Under the pieces are notes generated by a model. The model worked only from the letters and a program-made list of their open reading frames with translations. It had not been told where the DNA came from and searched no databases. DNA of 64,000 nt from Novosphingobium sp. (GTDB lineage: Bacteria; Pseudomonadota; Alphaproteobacteria; Sphingomonadales; Sphingomonadaceae), in NCBI RefSeq assembly GCF_027489515.1, contig NZ_JAIXZS010000098.1, positions 1 to 64,000 on the forward strand, read 5' to 3'. Made by a program: the position numbers and the translations under genes. Below, in pieces: positions 1 through 8,293 of this stretch (its first letter is position 1; every line of letters begins with the position of its first letter).

Positions 1-31
1 CGATAGGGGCGGCGCTCGTTTTTCGCCGGAT

Positions 32-116
32 GCGGGCGTGGCGGAACTGGTAGACGCGCTGGATTTAGGTTCCAGTATCGCAAGATGTGGGGGTTCGAGT
101 CCCTTCGCCCGCACCA
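32..116 (+). tRNA. tRNA-Leu (anticodon UAG)
   Basis: Complete cloverleaf of class II type. The acceptor arms GCGGGCG and CGCCCGC pair, and the 3' CCA is encoded. The anticodon stem CTGGA/TCCAG encloses the loop TTTAGGT, which gives anticodon UAG (reads CUA/CUN). There is an extended variable arm, as expected for Leu, and a GGTTCGAGTCC T arm. It lies about 100 bp upstream of trigger factor on the same strand. Confidence 0.95.
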
Positions 117-213
117 GAACCGCCCCGCTTCAGTCGGCAGCAATCGGCCTGCTCCTGCCTGAGCAGTCCGCGACCATCATGACGCGACGTCGTACGAGAA
201 AGTTGGATCACAG

Positions 214-1797
214 ATGCAGATCGTCGAAACCAGCAACGAGGGCCTCAAGCGCGCCTACGCCCTGACTATTGCCGCGAACGATATCGCCGCGCGGGTCGAG
301 GGCGAGGTCAAGAAGATCGCGCCGCAGGTCCGCATGCCCGGCTTCCGCCCCGGCAAGGTTCCCGCCAATCTCGTGCGCAAGATGCATGGCCCGGCGCTGC
401 ACCAGCAGGCGCTGGAAACCTCGATCCGCGAGGCGATGGACAAGCTCGTGGCCGAAAAGGGCCTGCGCCCCGCGACCCAGCCGGACGTCTCGCTCGCCGA
501 GGGATATGAGGAAGGCAAGGATGCCGAGCTCACCGTCGCGCTCGAAGTGCTGCCGGAGATCACGGCGCCCGCGATCGACGGGATCAAGCTGGAACGCCTG
601 ATCGTCGAAGTGAGCGATGCCGAAGTCGATGAGGCTATCGGCCGCATTGCGCAGGGTCAGAAGCGCTACAACGATGCGCCCGAGGGCACCATTGCCGCCG
701 ATGGCGACCAGCTGATCATCGATTTCGCTGGCTCGATCGACGGCGTCGCCTTCGATGGCGGTACGGCCGAAGACCAGCCGCTCGAGCTTGGCTCGGGCCG
801 CTTCATCCCCGGCTTTGAAGAGCAGCTTGTCGGCGTGAAGGCGGGCGACGAGCGCACCATCACCGTGACTTTCCCGGCCGACTATCCGGCCGAGAACCTT
901 GCCGGCAAGGACGCCCAGTTCGCGTGCACCGTCAAGGCGGTCAAGCAGGCGGCTGAGTTCACCGCGGACGACGAGTTTGCCAAGTCGCTCGGCCTTGAGA
1001 GCATCGAGCAGCTGCGCGGCCTGATCAAGGGCCAGATCGAGCAGGAAAACGGTGGCCTCACGCGCACCGCGATGAAGCGCTCGCTGCTCGACCAGCTGGC
1101 CGCCGGTCACGATTTCGCGGTTCCGCCCTCGATGGTCGAGGCCGAGTTCGCGCAGATCTGGCAGCAGCTGACCAGCGAAGCCGCCAAGGAAGAAGATCCC
1201 GCCGCCGCGATGGCCGAGATCGAGGCGGAAAAGGACGATTACCGCAAGATCGCCGAGCGCCGCGTGCGTCTGGGCCTGCTGCTTTCGGAAATCGGCCAGG
1301 CTAACGGCGTTCAGGTGAATGCCAACGAAATGGAAATGCTGATCCGTCAGGCCGCGCAGCAGTATCGCGAGCAGGACCGCCAGCGCTTCGTCGAATATAT
1401 CCGTTCGGATGCGCTTGCCGCGGCGCAGCTGCGCGCGCCGCTCTATGAGGACAAGGTCGTCGACTTCCTGTTCGACAAGGCCGAAGTGACCGAGCGGACC
1501 GTGACCCGCGAGGAACTGCAGGCGGTGATCGAAGCAGACGAGACGGGCAAGCCGGCAGACGTCAAGCCCGCCAAGGCTGCGCCGAAGAAGGCCGCCAAGA
1601 AGGCAAAGGCTGAAGTCGCGGAAGAGGCTCCCGCCGAGGAAGCCGCTCCCGCCGAAGCCGAAGCCAAGCCTGCCAAGAAGGCCCCGGCGAAGAAGAAGGC
1701 CGCTGCTGAAGCTCCGGCTGCTGAAGCCGCTCCGGGCGAGGAAGCGCCTGCTCCGAAGAAGAAGGTACCGGCCAAGAAGAAGGCCGCCGACGCCTGA
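214..1797 (+). CDS. tig: Trigger factor, ribosome-associated chaperone and prolyl isomerase
   Basis: Cytoplasmic chaperone that docks at the ribosome exit tunnel and shields nascent chains. The product is 527 aa. The ribosome-binding signature GFRPGKVP is at residues 43-50, followed by a central FKBP-type PPIase domain (about 150-245) and the helical C-terminal chaperone region to about residue 430. The last ~90 residues are a low-complexity tail of Ala, Lys, Glu and Pro (repeated KKA, APAEEAAPAE). This makes the protein roughly 90 aa longer than E. coli trigger factor. The first ATG in frame is used; no strong Shine-Dalgarno is visible. It is followed by a hairpin terminator. clpP and clpX lie a few kb downstream, the classical tig-clpP-clpX order, here interrupted by two genes. 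Identity is certain; the role of the tail is unknown. Confidence 0.97.
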   Translation: MQIVETSNEGLKRAYALTIAANDIAARVEGEVKKIAPQVRMPGFRPGKVPANLVRKMHGPALHQQALETSIREAMDKLVAEKGLRPATQPDVSLAEGYEEGKDAELTVALEVLPEITAPAIDGIKLERLIVEVSDAEVDEAIGRIAQGQKRYNDAPEGTIAADGDQLIIDFAGSIDGVAFDGGTAEDQPLELGSGRFIPGFEEQLVGVKAGDERTITVTFPADYPAENLAGKDAQFACTVKAVKQAAEFTADDEFAKSLGLESIEQLRGLIKGQIEQENGGLTRTAMKRSLLDQLAAGHDFAVPPSMVEAEFAQIWQQLTSEAAKEEDPAAAMAEIEAEKDDYRKIAERRVRLGLLLSEIGQANGVQVNANEMEMLIRQAAQQYREQDRQRFVEYIRSDALAAAQLRAPLYEDKVVDFLFDKAEVTERTVTREELQAVIEADETGKPADVKPAKAAPKKAAKKAKAEVAEEAPAEEAAPAEAEAKPAKKAPAKKKAAAEAPAAEAAPGEEAPAPKKKVPAKKKAADA

Positions 1798-1822
1798 TCT
1801 TCGCCGCAAGGCACTGAAAACT

Positions 1823-1856
1823 AAGAAGGGCGCTCCGGAGACGGGGCGCCCTTCTT
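1823..1856 (+). terminator. Intrinsic terminator of tig
   Basis: A perfect 11-bp inverted repeat, AAGAAGGGCGC / GCGCCCTTCTT, with a 12-nt loop starts 25 bp after the tig stop. The 3' arm ends in CTTCTT and gives only a weak U-tract. Confidence 0.75.
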
Positions 1857-2035
1857 GCATATGTGCGGCATCCGTATTCGCCCGCAATTGACCCCGCGAA
1901 TCGGCACATGAGAGATTCGGGCAGGCTCGGCTCCTGGGAGGGACCCCCGATGCATACCGTTCGCAATCGCCTCGCTTCGCGGCCTCCGATGGCCGTGCCC
2001 CTGCGGCTACGTCGCCACTGCCGAACGTCGCCGCC

Positions 2036-2800
2036 ATGCGGCACGATGCGGCCTATATCCAGCGCGGCTCGATGGCCGTGCCGCTCTCAGCGCTGGAGGA
2101 GGCGGGGGTGGTTGATCCGCGCCAGACCCGGCGGCGCAACCCCAAGGGCAAGAAGGCGCGCAAGGCTGCCGCTCGGCTCGCCGCAGCACAGGAGGCGCCG
2201 ACGCTGGTGGTGGCGTTGCCGGACGGGCCCGAGCCGCCGCGCCGGGCGAACAAGGCGGTGAAGAAAGGCAAGGCGAAAGCCCGATGTGCGCCCCGCAAGC
2301 CCGCCGGGCCAGAGCAGCTTCCGGCGATCCCGGCGGCGCCGCTGCTCGAACAGCGCCTTGTTGCGGCGCTGCCCTTGCCGAGTTTGCCGGAGCCTCTGGT
2401 GCTTGCCGCGCCTGCTGAGCCGCTGCGTCTGCTGACGTTCGATGCGATGCCCGAACTCAGGGAAGAGGTCCTTGCGCATGCCACCGAGCCAGAGCCGCTG
2501 GTGCTGCCAGCCGCGCCTGAACCCGAGCCTGCGCCCGAAACCGAGCCCGCGATTGCGCTCGCGGCGCTCGCCGATGCACCGCTGCCCCGCGCGCGGGCGC
2601 TTGTCCCCGCGCGGCGGCAGGGGCTGATCGACGTGATCGCCTTCCTGCTGCGCGATTCCGGGCGGCGGTTGGCGCGCTGGTCGGCGCGGCGGCACAAGAC
2701 TCGCGAGGAGCAGGCTGCATTGCGCCGGGCCGAAGCACGGCAGCTCAATCTGCAGCGCGAACTCGAAGCGCTCAACGCGTTGCAGCGTCCGAAGGTCTGA
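2036..2800 (+). CDS. Hypothetical Ala/Pro/Arg-rich protein
   Basis: I do not recognise this protein. The reading frame encodes 254 aa. The N-terminal third is basic (NPKGKKARKAAARLAAA and KAVKKGKAKAR). The middle is a Pro/Glu/Ala-rich linker (repeated EPEPAPETEPA-like stretches). The C-terminal part (about 185-250) looks folded: a short hydrophobic segment (GLIDVIAFLL), then an Arg-rich helix and a predicted coiled coil (EEQAALRRAEARQLNLQRELEALNAL). The start is uncertain: ATG 2036 or ATG 2072 (MAVPLSALEE), neither with a clear ribosome-binding site. It ends 7 bp before the convergent amidase gene. Competing antisense frames exist but are even more biased in composition. It could be a DNA- or envelope-associated structural protein, but that is a guess. 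Confidence 0.55.
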   Translation: MRHDAAYIQRGSMAVPLSALEEAGVVDPRQTRRRNPKGKKARKAAARLAAAQEAPTLVVALPDGPEPPRRANKAVKKGKAKARCAPRKPAGPEQLPAIPAAPLLEQRLVAALPLPSLPEPLVLAAPAEPLRLLTFDAMPELREEVLAHATEPEPLVLPAAPEPEPAPETEPAIALAALADAPLPRARALVPARRQGLIDVIAFLLRDSGRRLARWSARRHKTREEQAALRRAEARQLNLQRELEALNALQRPKV

Positions 2801-2807
2801 GGCTGCC

Positions 2808-4385
2808 CTATTCGCCCCAGCGCTTCAGCGAGGGCTTGGGCACCGGCACCGTCCGCGCGCGTTCATAGGCCGTCCCGGCTTCGAGCACGCGCTTGTCGTC
2901 CCACTTGGTGCCCATGAACGAGAGGCCCATCGGCAGCCCTTCGACCGCGCCCATCGGCACGGTGAGGTGCGGATAGCCTGCAATCGCTGCGAGGCTGCCC
3001 ATGCCGACATCGATGCTGTGATCGCCCGTCACGAGGTCGATCGCCCAGGCTGGCGGCGCGGTGGGGGCGATCAGGAACGAGACGCGATTGTCTGTCAGCA
3101 GTTTGTCGATCCCGTCCACACCCGCTAGCCGCAGCGAGTTCTCGCGCGCCTTCTTGTAGGCCGCGGTGTCGGTCATCGCTTCGGCTTCCTCGAAGCTGTC
3201 CTGCCCGAACCACTTGAGCTCTTCCGGGTGGGCCTTGTTGAAGGCGATGGCATCGGCAAGCGTACGCGCCGGCGGCGTGTCCTTGAACGAGGAGGCGGGG
3301 ACGGACTGGAGATAGGCGGCAAGGTCCGTGCGCAGCTCGTAAAGCAGCACAGTGTATTCATCGCGGCCCATTTCGCCGGGCGGGGTGTAGTCGATATCGA
3401 CGAGCTCGGCGCCCGCGGCCTTGAGATCGGCGAGCGCCTTGCCGAACAGCGCGATGACCTTGGGGTTGCTGCCCACCGCCTTGCGGAGCACGCCGAGGCG
3501 CACGCCCTTAAGGCTCGATGCGGCAAGCCCGGCGGCGAAGTCGGTCTTGTGTGCATCGGCTTCGGCGGTGGCGGAGTCCGCTGGATCGCTGCCGGCCATC
3601 GCGGTGAGCATGAGCGCGGCATCGCGCACGCTTGTCGTCATCGGGCCGACGGTATCCTGGCTGTGGCTGATCGGCACGACATGGGTGCGGCTGATCATGC
3701 CGACGGTGGGCTTGAAACCGACGATGCCGTTGAGGGATGCGGGGCAGGTGATCGAACCATCGGTTTCGCTGCCGATCGCGGCCCACGCCATGCCGGCGGC
3801 GATTGCCGCGCCGCTGCCGGAAGAGGAGCCGCAAGGCGAACGATCAAGCGCATGCGGGTTGCGCGTTTGCCCGCCGACCGCGCTCCACCCGCTGGAGGAC
3901 TGGCCGGAGCGCATGTTGGCCCATTCGGAGAGGTTGGTCTTGCCCAGTACGACCACACCGGCTGCGCGCAGGCCCAGCATGAACGGGGCATCGCGGCCCG
4001 CAAAGTTGTCCTTGAGGAGCAGGCTGCCCGCAGTCGTCGGCATCCGATCGGCGGTCTCGATGTTATCCTTGACGAGGATGACCTTGCCGGCGAGCGGTCC
4101 GGTTACCGCCTTGGCCGCTGCCTCGGCCTTGGCGGCATCCGGATTGAGCGCGATCACGGCATTGATCTTCGGCCCTGCCTTGTCGATCGCCTTAATGCGG
4201 GCAAGGTAGGCGCCAACGCTTTGCGGCGCGTGGGCCTCTGCTGCACGCTGCTGCCTCGCCTTGTCGATCGCCTTGATCCGGGCAAGGTAGTGGACAACGC
4301 TGTGCTGCGCGTAAGTTTTGGCGTCGCTGGGGGCGGCGGTGGCGAGCAGGACGGCGGAGACGGTTGCGGCGGCAAGTCTGGACAT
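2808..4385 (-). CDS. Secreted amidase signature-family hydrolase
   Basis: Hydrolyses amide bonds with the Ser-cisSer-Lys triad of the amidase signature family. Lys is in VILVKDNIE, the cis-Ser is in the Gly/Ser-rich CGSSSGSGAAIAAG, and the nucleophile Ser is in SETDGSITCPAS. The ATG at 4385 is chosen because AAAGGG precedes it at good spacing and it begins a signal peptide (MSRLAAATVSAVLLATAAPSDA), which places the enzyme in the periplasm. The product is 525 aa. An upstream frame extension to 4577 is open but has no such signals and would run into the clpP leader. The segment just after the signal peptide is duplicated in tandem (see repeat). The substrate cannot be told from sequence; relatives act on peptide amides, acylamides or indoleacetamide. 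Confidence 0.88.
   Translation of the reverse strand: MSRLAAATVSAVLLATAAPSDAKTYAQHSVVHYLARIKAIDKARQQRAAEAHAPQSVGAYLARIKAIDKAGPKINAVIALNPDAAKAEAAAKAVTGPLAGKVILVKDNIETADRMPTTAGSLLLKDNFAGRDAPFMLGLRAAGVVVLGKTNLSEWANMRSGQSSSGWSAVGGQTRNPHALDRSPCGSSSGSGAAIAAGMAWAAIGSETDGSITCPASLNGIVGFKPTVGMISRTHVVPISHSQDTVGPMTTSVRDAALMLTAMAGSDPADSATAEADAHKTDFAAGLAASSLKGVRLGVLRKAVGSNPKVIALFGKALADLKAAGAELVDIDYTPPGEMGRDEYTVLLYELRTDLAAYLQSVPASSFKDTPPARTLADAIAFNKAHPEELKWFGQDSFEEAEAMTDTAAYKKARENSLRLAGVDGIDKLLTDNRVSFLIAPTAPPAWAIDLVTGDHSIDVGMGSLAAIAGYPHLTVPMGAVEGLPMGLSFMGTKWDDKRVLEAGTAYERARTVPVPKPSLKRWGE
4177..4338 (-). repeat. In-frame 81-bp tandem duplication inside the amidase gene
   Basis: Two adjacent 81-bp units (4177-4257 and 4258-4338). 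The 33-bp cores 4177-4209 and 4258-4290 match at 31 of 33 positions, and the remainder is visibly related. At protein level both units carry YLARIKAIDKA. The period is exactly 27 codons, so the frame is kept. Confidence 0.85.
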
Positions 4386-4523
4386 CGAACACCCTTTGCT
4401 GTTTTGCGGGGTGTCTGCTGCCAACGGTGCGCCGGCGCAATGGACTCGAAGGACATCGCTGGCCGATTCTGCCGATCTTGCACCACTTTTAACGCGGGAC
4501 AGCGCGGATGCGAGGTTAACGCC

Positions 4524-4552
4524 CTTGAACATCCTGTCGTGGCACGCGACAT
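4524..4552 (+). promoter_or_regulatory. Candidate heat-shock (sigma-32) promoter of clpP
   Basis: CTTGAA at 4524-4529, a 17-bp spacer and CGACAT at 4547-4552. This resembles the CTTGAA / CCCCAT pattern of RpoH promoters (-10 matches 4 of 6). The predicted start would be about 20 bp before the clpP ATG. ClpP is a known RpoH target and rpoH lies in this window; the assignment is by pattern only. Confidence 0.45.
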
Positions 4553-4578
4553 AGGCTCTGCACATCCAAGAGGACACT

Positions 4579-5289
4579 ATGCTCGATCTTTACGGCGGCC
4601 ACGGCGCATCGGTTTATGGAAACCAGGGTAAGTTCAGCCACGATCCCGTTACCGGGGCGCTCGTGCCGGTGGTGGTCGAGCAGACCAGCCGCGGCGAACG
4701 CAGCTTCGATATCTTCTCGCGCCTGCTGCGCGAGCGCATCGTTTTCGTGACTGGCGAGATTGAGGACAACATGGCGTCGCTGATCGTGGCGCAGCTGCTG
4801 TTCCTCGAGAGCGAGAACCCCTCGAAGGACATCGCCATGTACATCAACTCGCCGGGCGGCGTGGTGACGGCGGGTCTCGCGATCTACGATACCATGCAGT
4901 ACATCCGTCCGCGCGTTTCGACCGTGTGCATCGGCCAGGCCGCCTCGATGGGCAGCTTCCTCCTCGCGGCGGGCGAGCCGGGCATGCGCATCGCGCTTCC
5001 CAACGCCCGCATCATGGTGCACCAGCCCTCGGGCGGCGCGCGCGGCATGGCCTCCGACATCGAGATCCAGGCGCGCGAGATCCTGCGCATGCGTTCGCGG
5101 ATGAACGACCTCTACGTGAAGTTCACCGGCCGCACGCTCGAGGAAATCGAGAAGGCGATGGACCGTGACACGTTCCTCGAAGCCGACGAAGCGTTGAAGT
5201 TCGGACTCGTAGACAAGGTCTACGAATCGCGTCCCGAAGGTGACCAGATGGGCGGCGAGGAAGGTTCGGGCGGCGCGCCGTCTGCATGA
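4579..5289 (+). CDS. clpP: ATP-dependent Clp protease proteolytic subunit
   Basis: Serine peptidase that forms the two-ring ClpP chamber and degrades substrates fed by ClpX or ClpA. The product is 236 aa. The catalytic triad is visible: Ser123 in GQAASMGS, His148 in MVHQPSGG and Asp197 in MDRDTF, with the normal His-Asp spacing of 49. The ATG at 4579 follows GAGGA at good distance. The N-terminal ~30 residues ([16 protein letters not shown]) extend beyond the E. coli mature form. The C-terminal tail is acidic and Gly-rich. clpX follows 147 bp later on the same strand with its own leader. A sigma-32-like promoter lies just upstream. Confidence 0.97.
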   Translation: MLDLYGGHGASVYGNQGKFSHDPVTGALVPVVVEQTSRGERSFDIFSRLLRERIVFVTGEIEDNMASLIVAQLLFLESENPSKDIAMYINSPGGVVTAGLAIYDTMQYIRPRVSTVCIGQAASMGSFLLAAGEPGMRIALPNARIMVHQPSGGARGMASDIEIQAREILRMRSRMNDLYVKFTGRTLEEIEKAMDRDTFLEADEALKFGLVDKVYESRPEGDQMGGEEGSGGAPSA

Positions 5290-5403
5290 TTTCGTTCTGA
5301 TTTCAGCATTTTGCACTAAAATGACAGGGTGCTGGATCAGGGATTGTTCGCTATTTTTGTGTCCGGTTGATTAATGCCCTCCGGGTAGTAGGATAATCGG
5401 GCC

Positions 5404-5422
5404 CGCCCCTCGTGGAGGGGCG
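5404..5422 (+). other. Perfect hairpin in the clpX leader
   Basis: CGCCCCTC-GTG-GAGGGGCG, an 8-bp GC-rich stem with a 3-nt loop, ends 14 nt before the clpX ATG. A TTGATT...GATAAT promoter-like pair (5367-5372 and 5392-5397, 19-bp spacer, so not ideal) lies just upstream. The hairpin would then be in the 5' UTR next to the ribosome-binding region. There is no U-run, so it is not an obvious terminator. Confidence 0.6.
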
Positions 5423-5436
5423 TCTGGGATTGAAGA

Positions 5437-6693
5437 ATGACCAAGCTTTCCGGATCGGATACCAAGAGCACGCTGTACTGCAGTTTCTGCGGCAAGTCGC
5501 AGCACGAAGTGCGCAAGCTCATTGCCGGCCCCACCGTGTTCATCTGCGATGAATGCGTCGAGCTGTGCAACGACATCATCCGCGAAGAGACCAAGGCCGG
5601 TCTCGCCGGAAAGAAGGATGGCGGCGTACCCACCCCGCGCGACATTTTCGCTACGCTGAACGATTATGTGATCGGCCAGGACCGCGCGAAGCGTGTGCTC
5701 TCGGTCGCGGTGCACAACCACTACAAGCGCCTCAAGCACAGCGGCAAGGGCGGCGACGTCGAACTGTCGAAGTCGAACATCCTGCTCGTCGGCCCCACGG
5801 GCTCGGGCAAGACGCTGCTGGCGCAGACGCTGGCGAAGACCTTCGACGTGCCCTTCACCATGGCCGATGCGACGACCCTGACGGAAGCTGGTTACGTGGG
5901 CGAGGACGTCGAGAACATCATCCTCAAGCTGCTGCAGGCATCCGACTACAACGTCGAGAAGGCGCAGCACGGCATCGTCTACATCGACGAGATCGACAAG
6001 ATCAGCCGCAAGGCCGAGAATCCGTCGATCACGCGCGATGTTTCGGGCGAGGGCGTGCAGCAGGCGCTGCTGAAGCTGATGGAAGGCACCACCGCGAGCG
6101 TGCCGCCGCAGGGCGGGCGCAAGCATCCGCAGCAGGAATTCCTGCAGGTGGACACGACCAACATCCTGTTCATCTGCGGCGGCGCTTTCGCGGGCCTTGA
6201 AAAGATCATCTCGGACCGCCTGCAGAAGCGCTCGATCGGCTTCGGCGCGCATGTCGCCGATCCCGACAAGCGCAAGGTGGGCGAACTGCTCCAGAAGGCA
6301 GAGCCGGAGGATCTCCTCAAGTTCGGCCTGATCCCCGAATTCGTCGGCCGTCTGCCGGTAATCGCGACCCTGAACGACCTCGACATCGAGGCGCTGGTCA
6401 AGATCCTGCGCGAGCCCAAGAACGCGCTGATCAAGCAGTACCAGAAGCTGTTCGACCTCGAGGACGTACAGCTGACCTTCACCGATGAGGCGCTCGAAGC
6501 GATCGCCAAGAAGGCCATCGAACGCAAGACCGGTGCGCGCGGCCTGCGCTCGATCGTCGAAGGGCTGCTGCTCGATACGATGTTCGACCTGCCGACGCTC
6601 GAAGGCGTGACCGAAGTGGTCGTCGACAAGGATGTCGTCGATGGCCGCAAGGAGCCGGTTCAGGTTCTCAAGGGCAAGGAAGAAGCGGCTTAA
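5437..6693 (+). CDS. clpX: ATP-dependent Clp protease ATPase subunit ClpX
   Basis: AAA+ unfoldase that recognises, unfolds and translocates substrates into ClpP. The product is 418 aa, the usual length. The N-terminal C4 zinc finger has Cys15, Cys18, Cys37 and Cys40 (LYCSFCGKS...FICDEC). Walker A GPTGSGKT is at 119-126, and Walker B (IVYIDEIDK) and the C-terminal small domain follow. In alphaproteobacteria ClpXP controls CtrA turnover, and chpT of that pathway lies in this window. A strong intrinsic terminator follows the stop. All key residues are intact. Confidence 0.98.
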   Translation: MTKLSGSDTKSTLYCSFCGKSQHEVRKLIAGPTVFICDECVELCNDIIREETKAGLAGKKDGGVPTPRDIFATLNDYVIGQDRAKRVLSVAVHNHYKRLKHSGKGGDVELSKSNILLVGPTGSGKTLLAQTLAKTFDVPFTMADATTLTEAGYVGEDVENIILKLLQASDYNVEKAQHGIVYIDEIDKISRKAENPSITRDVSGEGVQQALLKLMEGTTASVPPQGGRKHPQQEFLQVDTTNILFICGGAFAGLEKIISDRLQKRSIGFGAHVADPDKRKVGELLQKAEPEDLLKFGLIPEFVGRLPVIATLNDLDIEALVKILREPKNALIKQYQKLFDLEDVQLTFTDEALEAIAKKAIERKTGARGLRSIVEGLLLDTMFDLPTLEGVTEVVVDKDVVDGRKEPVQVLKGKEEAA

Positions 6694-6718
6694 TCAGCCC
6701 ACACCAACTTTCAAACAA

Positions 6719-6757
6719 GAACGCCCGTCGGTACCAACCGGCGGGCGTTCTTTTTTT
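6719..6757 (+). terminator. Intrinsic terminator of clpX
   Basis: GAACGCCCG / CGGGCGTTC stem with additional pairing (TCGGT/ACCGG) toward the loop, followed by eight T residues. It ends 8 bp before the stop of the convergent SOD gene. Confidence 0.92.
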
Positions 6758-6765
6758 CGAGCAGG

Positions 6766-7470
6766 TTACCCCGCCACCTTGGCGAACCGCGCGTCCGCCG
6801 CGCCCCATGTCGCAGCGGCCATGAAGGCGTCGACGTAGGCAGCGGCCTTTGCGCCGTAGTCCATGGCGTAGGCGTGTTCGTACATGTCCATGGCGAGGAT
6901 CGGCATGCCGCCGGCGAGGGTCTGTGTGTGGTCGCTCGCCCACTGGTTGGTGAGGCGGCCATCGTGCGGGGACCATTGCAGCAGGACCCAGCCCGAACCG
7001 CCGCCGAGCGCCTTGCCCATCGCGGAAAACTCTGCCGCCCAGCGGGTGAAGCTGCCGAAATCACGCTCGATTGCAGCGCCCAGCTTGGCGCCCGGCTTGC
7101 CGCCGGTTCCGAGGCACGAGAAGTAGACTTCGTGGAGGAGCATCGAGTTCCACGCGATGAGCTCCTCGCGCTTCAGGCCATTCAGCATGAAGCCGGGAAC
7201 CGTCGCCATGTCGAGCTTCGCCAGTTCACCCTTGATCGCGCCGATACGCTTCACCGCGCTGACGTAGTTGTTGTCGTGATGGCTGGTGAGGAGCTTGGCG
7301 GAAAGGCCGGGGATCGTGGCGGGATCGAAGGGTAGCGGTGCCGGCGCGGGCGCGAAGACGGGGCCAGAAGGCGCGGGCGGCGCGGCTGCGGTCTGTGCTG
7401 CAGCGGGGATGGCACCGGCTGCGGCGGCGGTCATGGCGGCGGTGAGGGCGGTGCGGCGATCGATCTGCAT
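6766..7470 (-). CDS. Exported Fe/Mn-type superoxide dismutase family protein
   Basis: Probably dismutates superoxide outside the cytoplasm. The product is 234 aa. The ATG at 7470 follows AAGGAG and starts a Tat-like leader (MQIDRRTALTAAMTAAAAGA, twin Arg), then a Pro/Ala linker. The Fe/Mn SOD fold is recognisable: SHHDNNY in the N-terminal helix region, LLHEVYFSCL (second-ligand His region), GSGWVLLQW, and the DMYEHAY box (normally DxWEHAYY) with Asp and His ligands. By eye, the His eight residues before the conserved Tyr in E. coli SodB is Leu here, and the HH pair is shifted, so the first metal ligand may differ. Metal use and activity are therefore less certain than family membership. Confidence 0.85.
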   Translation of the reverse strand: MQIDRRTALTAAMTAAAAGAIPAAAQTAAAPPAPSGPVFAPAPAPLPFDPATIPGLSAKLLTSHHDNNYVSAVKRIGAIKGELAKLDMATVPGFMLNGLKREELIAWNSMLLHEVYFSCLGTGGKPGAKLGAAIERDFGSFTRWAAEFSAMGKALGGGSGWVLLQWSPHDGRLTNQWASDHTQTLAGGMPILAMDMYEHAYAMDYGAKAAAYVDAFMAAATWGAADARFAKVAG

Positions 7471-7556
7471 GGGATGCGACTCCTTGGAAGGCATGCCGCG
7501 CATCTTGTTCAGGAACGCGGCGCTGTCTACCGGGCAAGCGGGGTAGCTGGTGCGAA

Positions 7557-7586
7557 AAGGGGGCGGCCGCTGGCGGCCGCCCCCTT
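7557..7586 (-). terminator. Intrinsic terminator of the fasciclin gene
   Basis: A perfect 14-bp stem AAGGGGGCGGCCGC / GCGGCCGCCCCCTT with a 2-nt loop. On the minus strand it lies 22 bp after the stop and runs into CCTTTTCG. It contains a NotI-type GCGGCCGC in each arm. Confidence 0.8.
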
Positions 7587-7608
7587 CGTTGCTCACCCCG
7601 GTGGGGGA

Positions 7609-8169
7609 TCAGTTCGGCAGCGAAACCGCGTCGGTCACGTGGATCACGCCGTTCGACTGGAGGACGTCGGCCTGGGTGACGGTTGCCATGCCGCCCTTCT
7701 CGTCGGTGAGCATGACCTTGCCGTCCGTGAGCGAGGCGACGAGCTTGCCGCCCGAGGCCGTGGTCAGCGTGGCCGAGCCGCCGCCCGCCTTGATCTGCGC
7801 GACGAGATCGGCCGCGGTCACCTTGCCGGGGACCACGTGGTAGGTGAGGATCTTCACCAGCGTGGCCTTGTTTTCGGGCTTGAGCAGCGTGTCGACCGTG
7901 CCCGCCGGGAGCTTGGCGAAAGCGGCGTTGGTCGGCGCGAAGACGGTGAACGGCCCCGTACTGCTGAGCGTTTCGACGAGGCCGGCAGCCTTCACCGCGG
8001 CGACCAGCGTGGTGTGATCCTGCGAATTGACGGCGTTCTCGACGATCGTCTTCATCGGGAACATCTCGGCACCGCCAACCATCGGGTTGGCGGCTGCGTA
8101 GGCCATGCCCGGGACCGCGATGGCGGCGGCGAGCGACAGGCCGAAGATCTTGAACTTGCTGCGAATCAT
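7609..8169 (-). CDS. Fasciclin (FAS1) domain secreted protein
   Basis: The product is 186 aa. It has a signal peptide (MIRSKFKIFGLSLAAAIAVPGMAYA) followed by one FAS1 domain with the two family motifs: TGPFTVFAPTNAAFAKLP (H1-like) and YHVVPGKV (YH motif), ending NGVIHVTDAVSLPN. FAS1 domains mediate adhesion or carbohydrate/lipid binding; bacterial single-domain forms are secreted or periplasmic and mostly uncharacterised. The start at 8169 follows CAGGAGA. It is a single-gene transcription unit with its own strong terminator. The family is certain and the exact role unknown. Confidence 0.92.
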   Translation of the reverse strand: MIRSKFKIFGLSLAAAIAVPGMAYAAANPMVGGAEMFPMKTIVENAVNSQDHTTLVAAVKAAGLVETLSSTGPFTVFAPTNAAFAKLPAGTVDTLLKPENKATLVKILTYHVVPGKVTAADLVAQIKAGGGSATLTTASGGKLVASLTDGKVMLTDEKGGMATVTQADVLQSNGVIHVTDAVSLPN

Positions 8170-8293
8170 GCTGGGTCTCCTGAAGGTTGACCCCCCCGCC
8201 ACCGATCTAGGCGGGATGTGCAGGCGAACAGAGACACCCCAAGGTGCTAGCACCAAAGTCCATCCGATTTCCGGCGCGGCCCGGCGTGAGGCG

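Noticed and set aside
208..2037. Long antisense open frame opposite trigger factor (over 600 codons)
   Set aside because: High-GC shadow. The product is full of Arg/Leu/Gly runs with no domain, and the sense strand encodes an unmistakable trigger factor.
4386..4577. N-terminal extension of the amidase to 4577
   Set aside because: The added 64 residues have no homology-like features, would overlap the clpP promoter, and hide a good signal peptide start at 4385.
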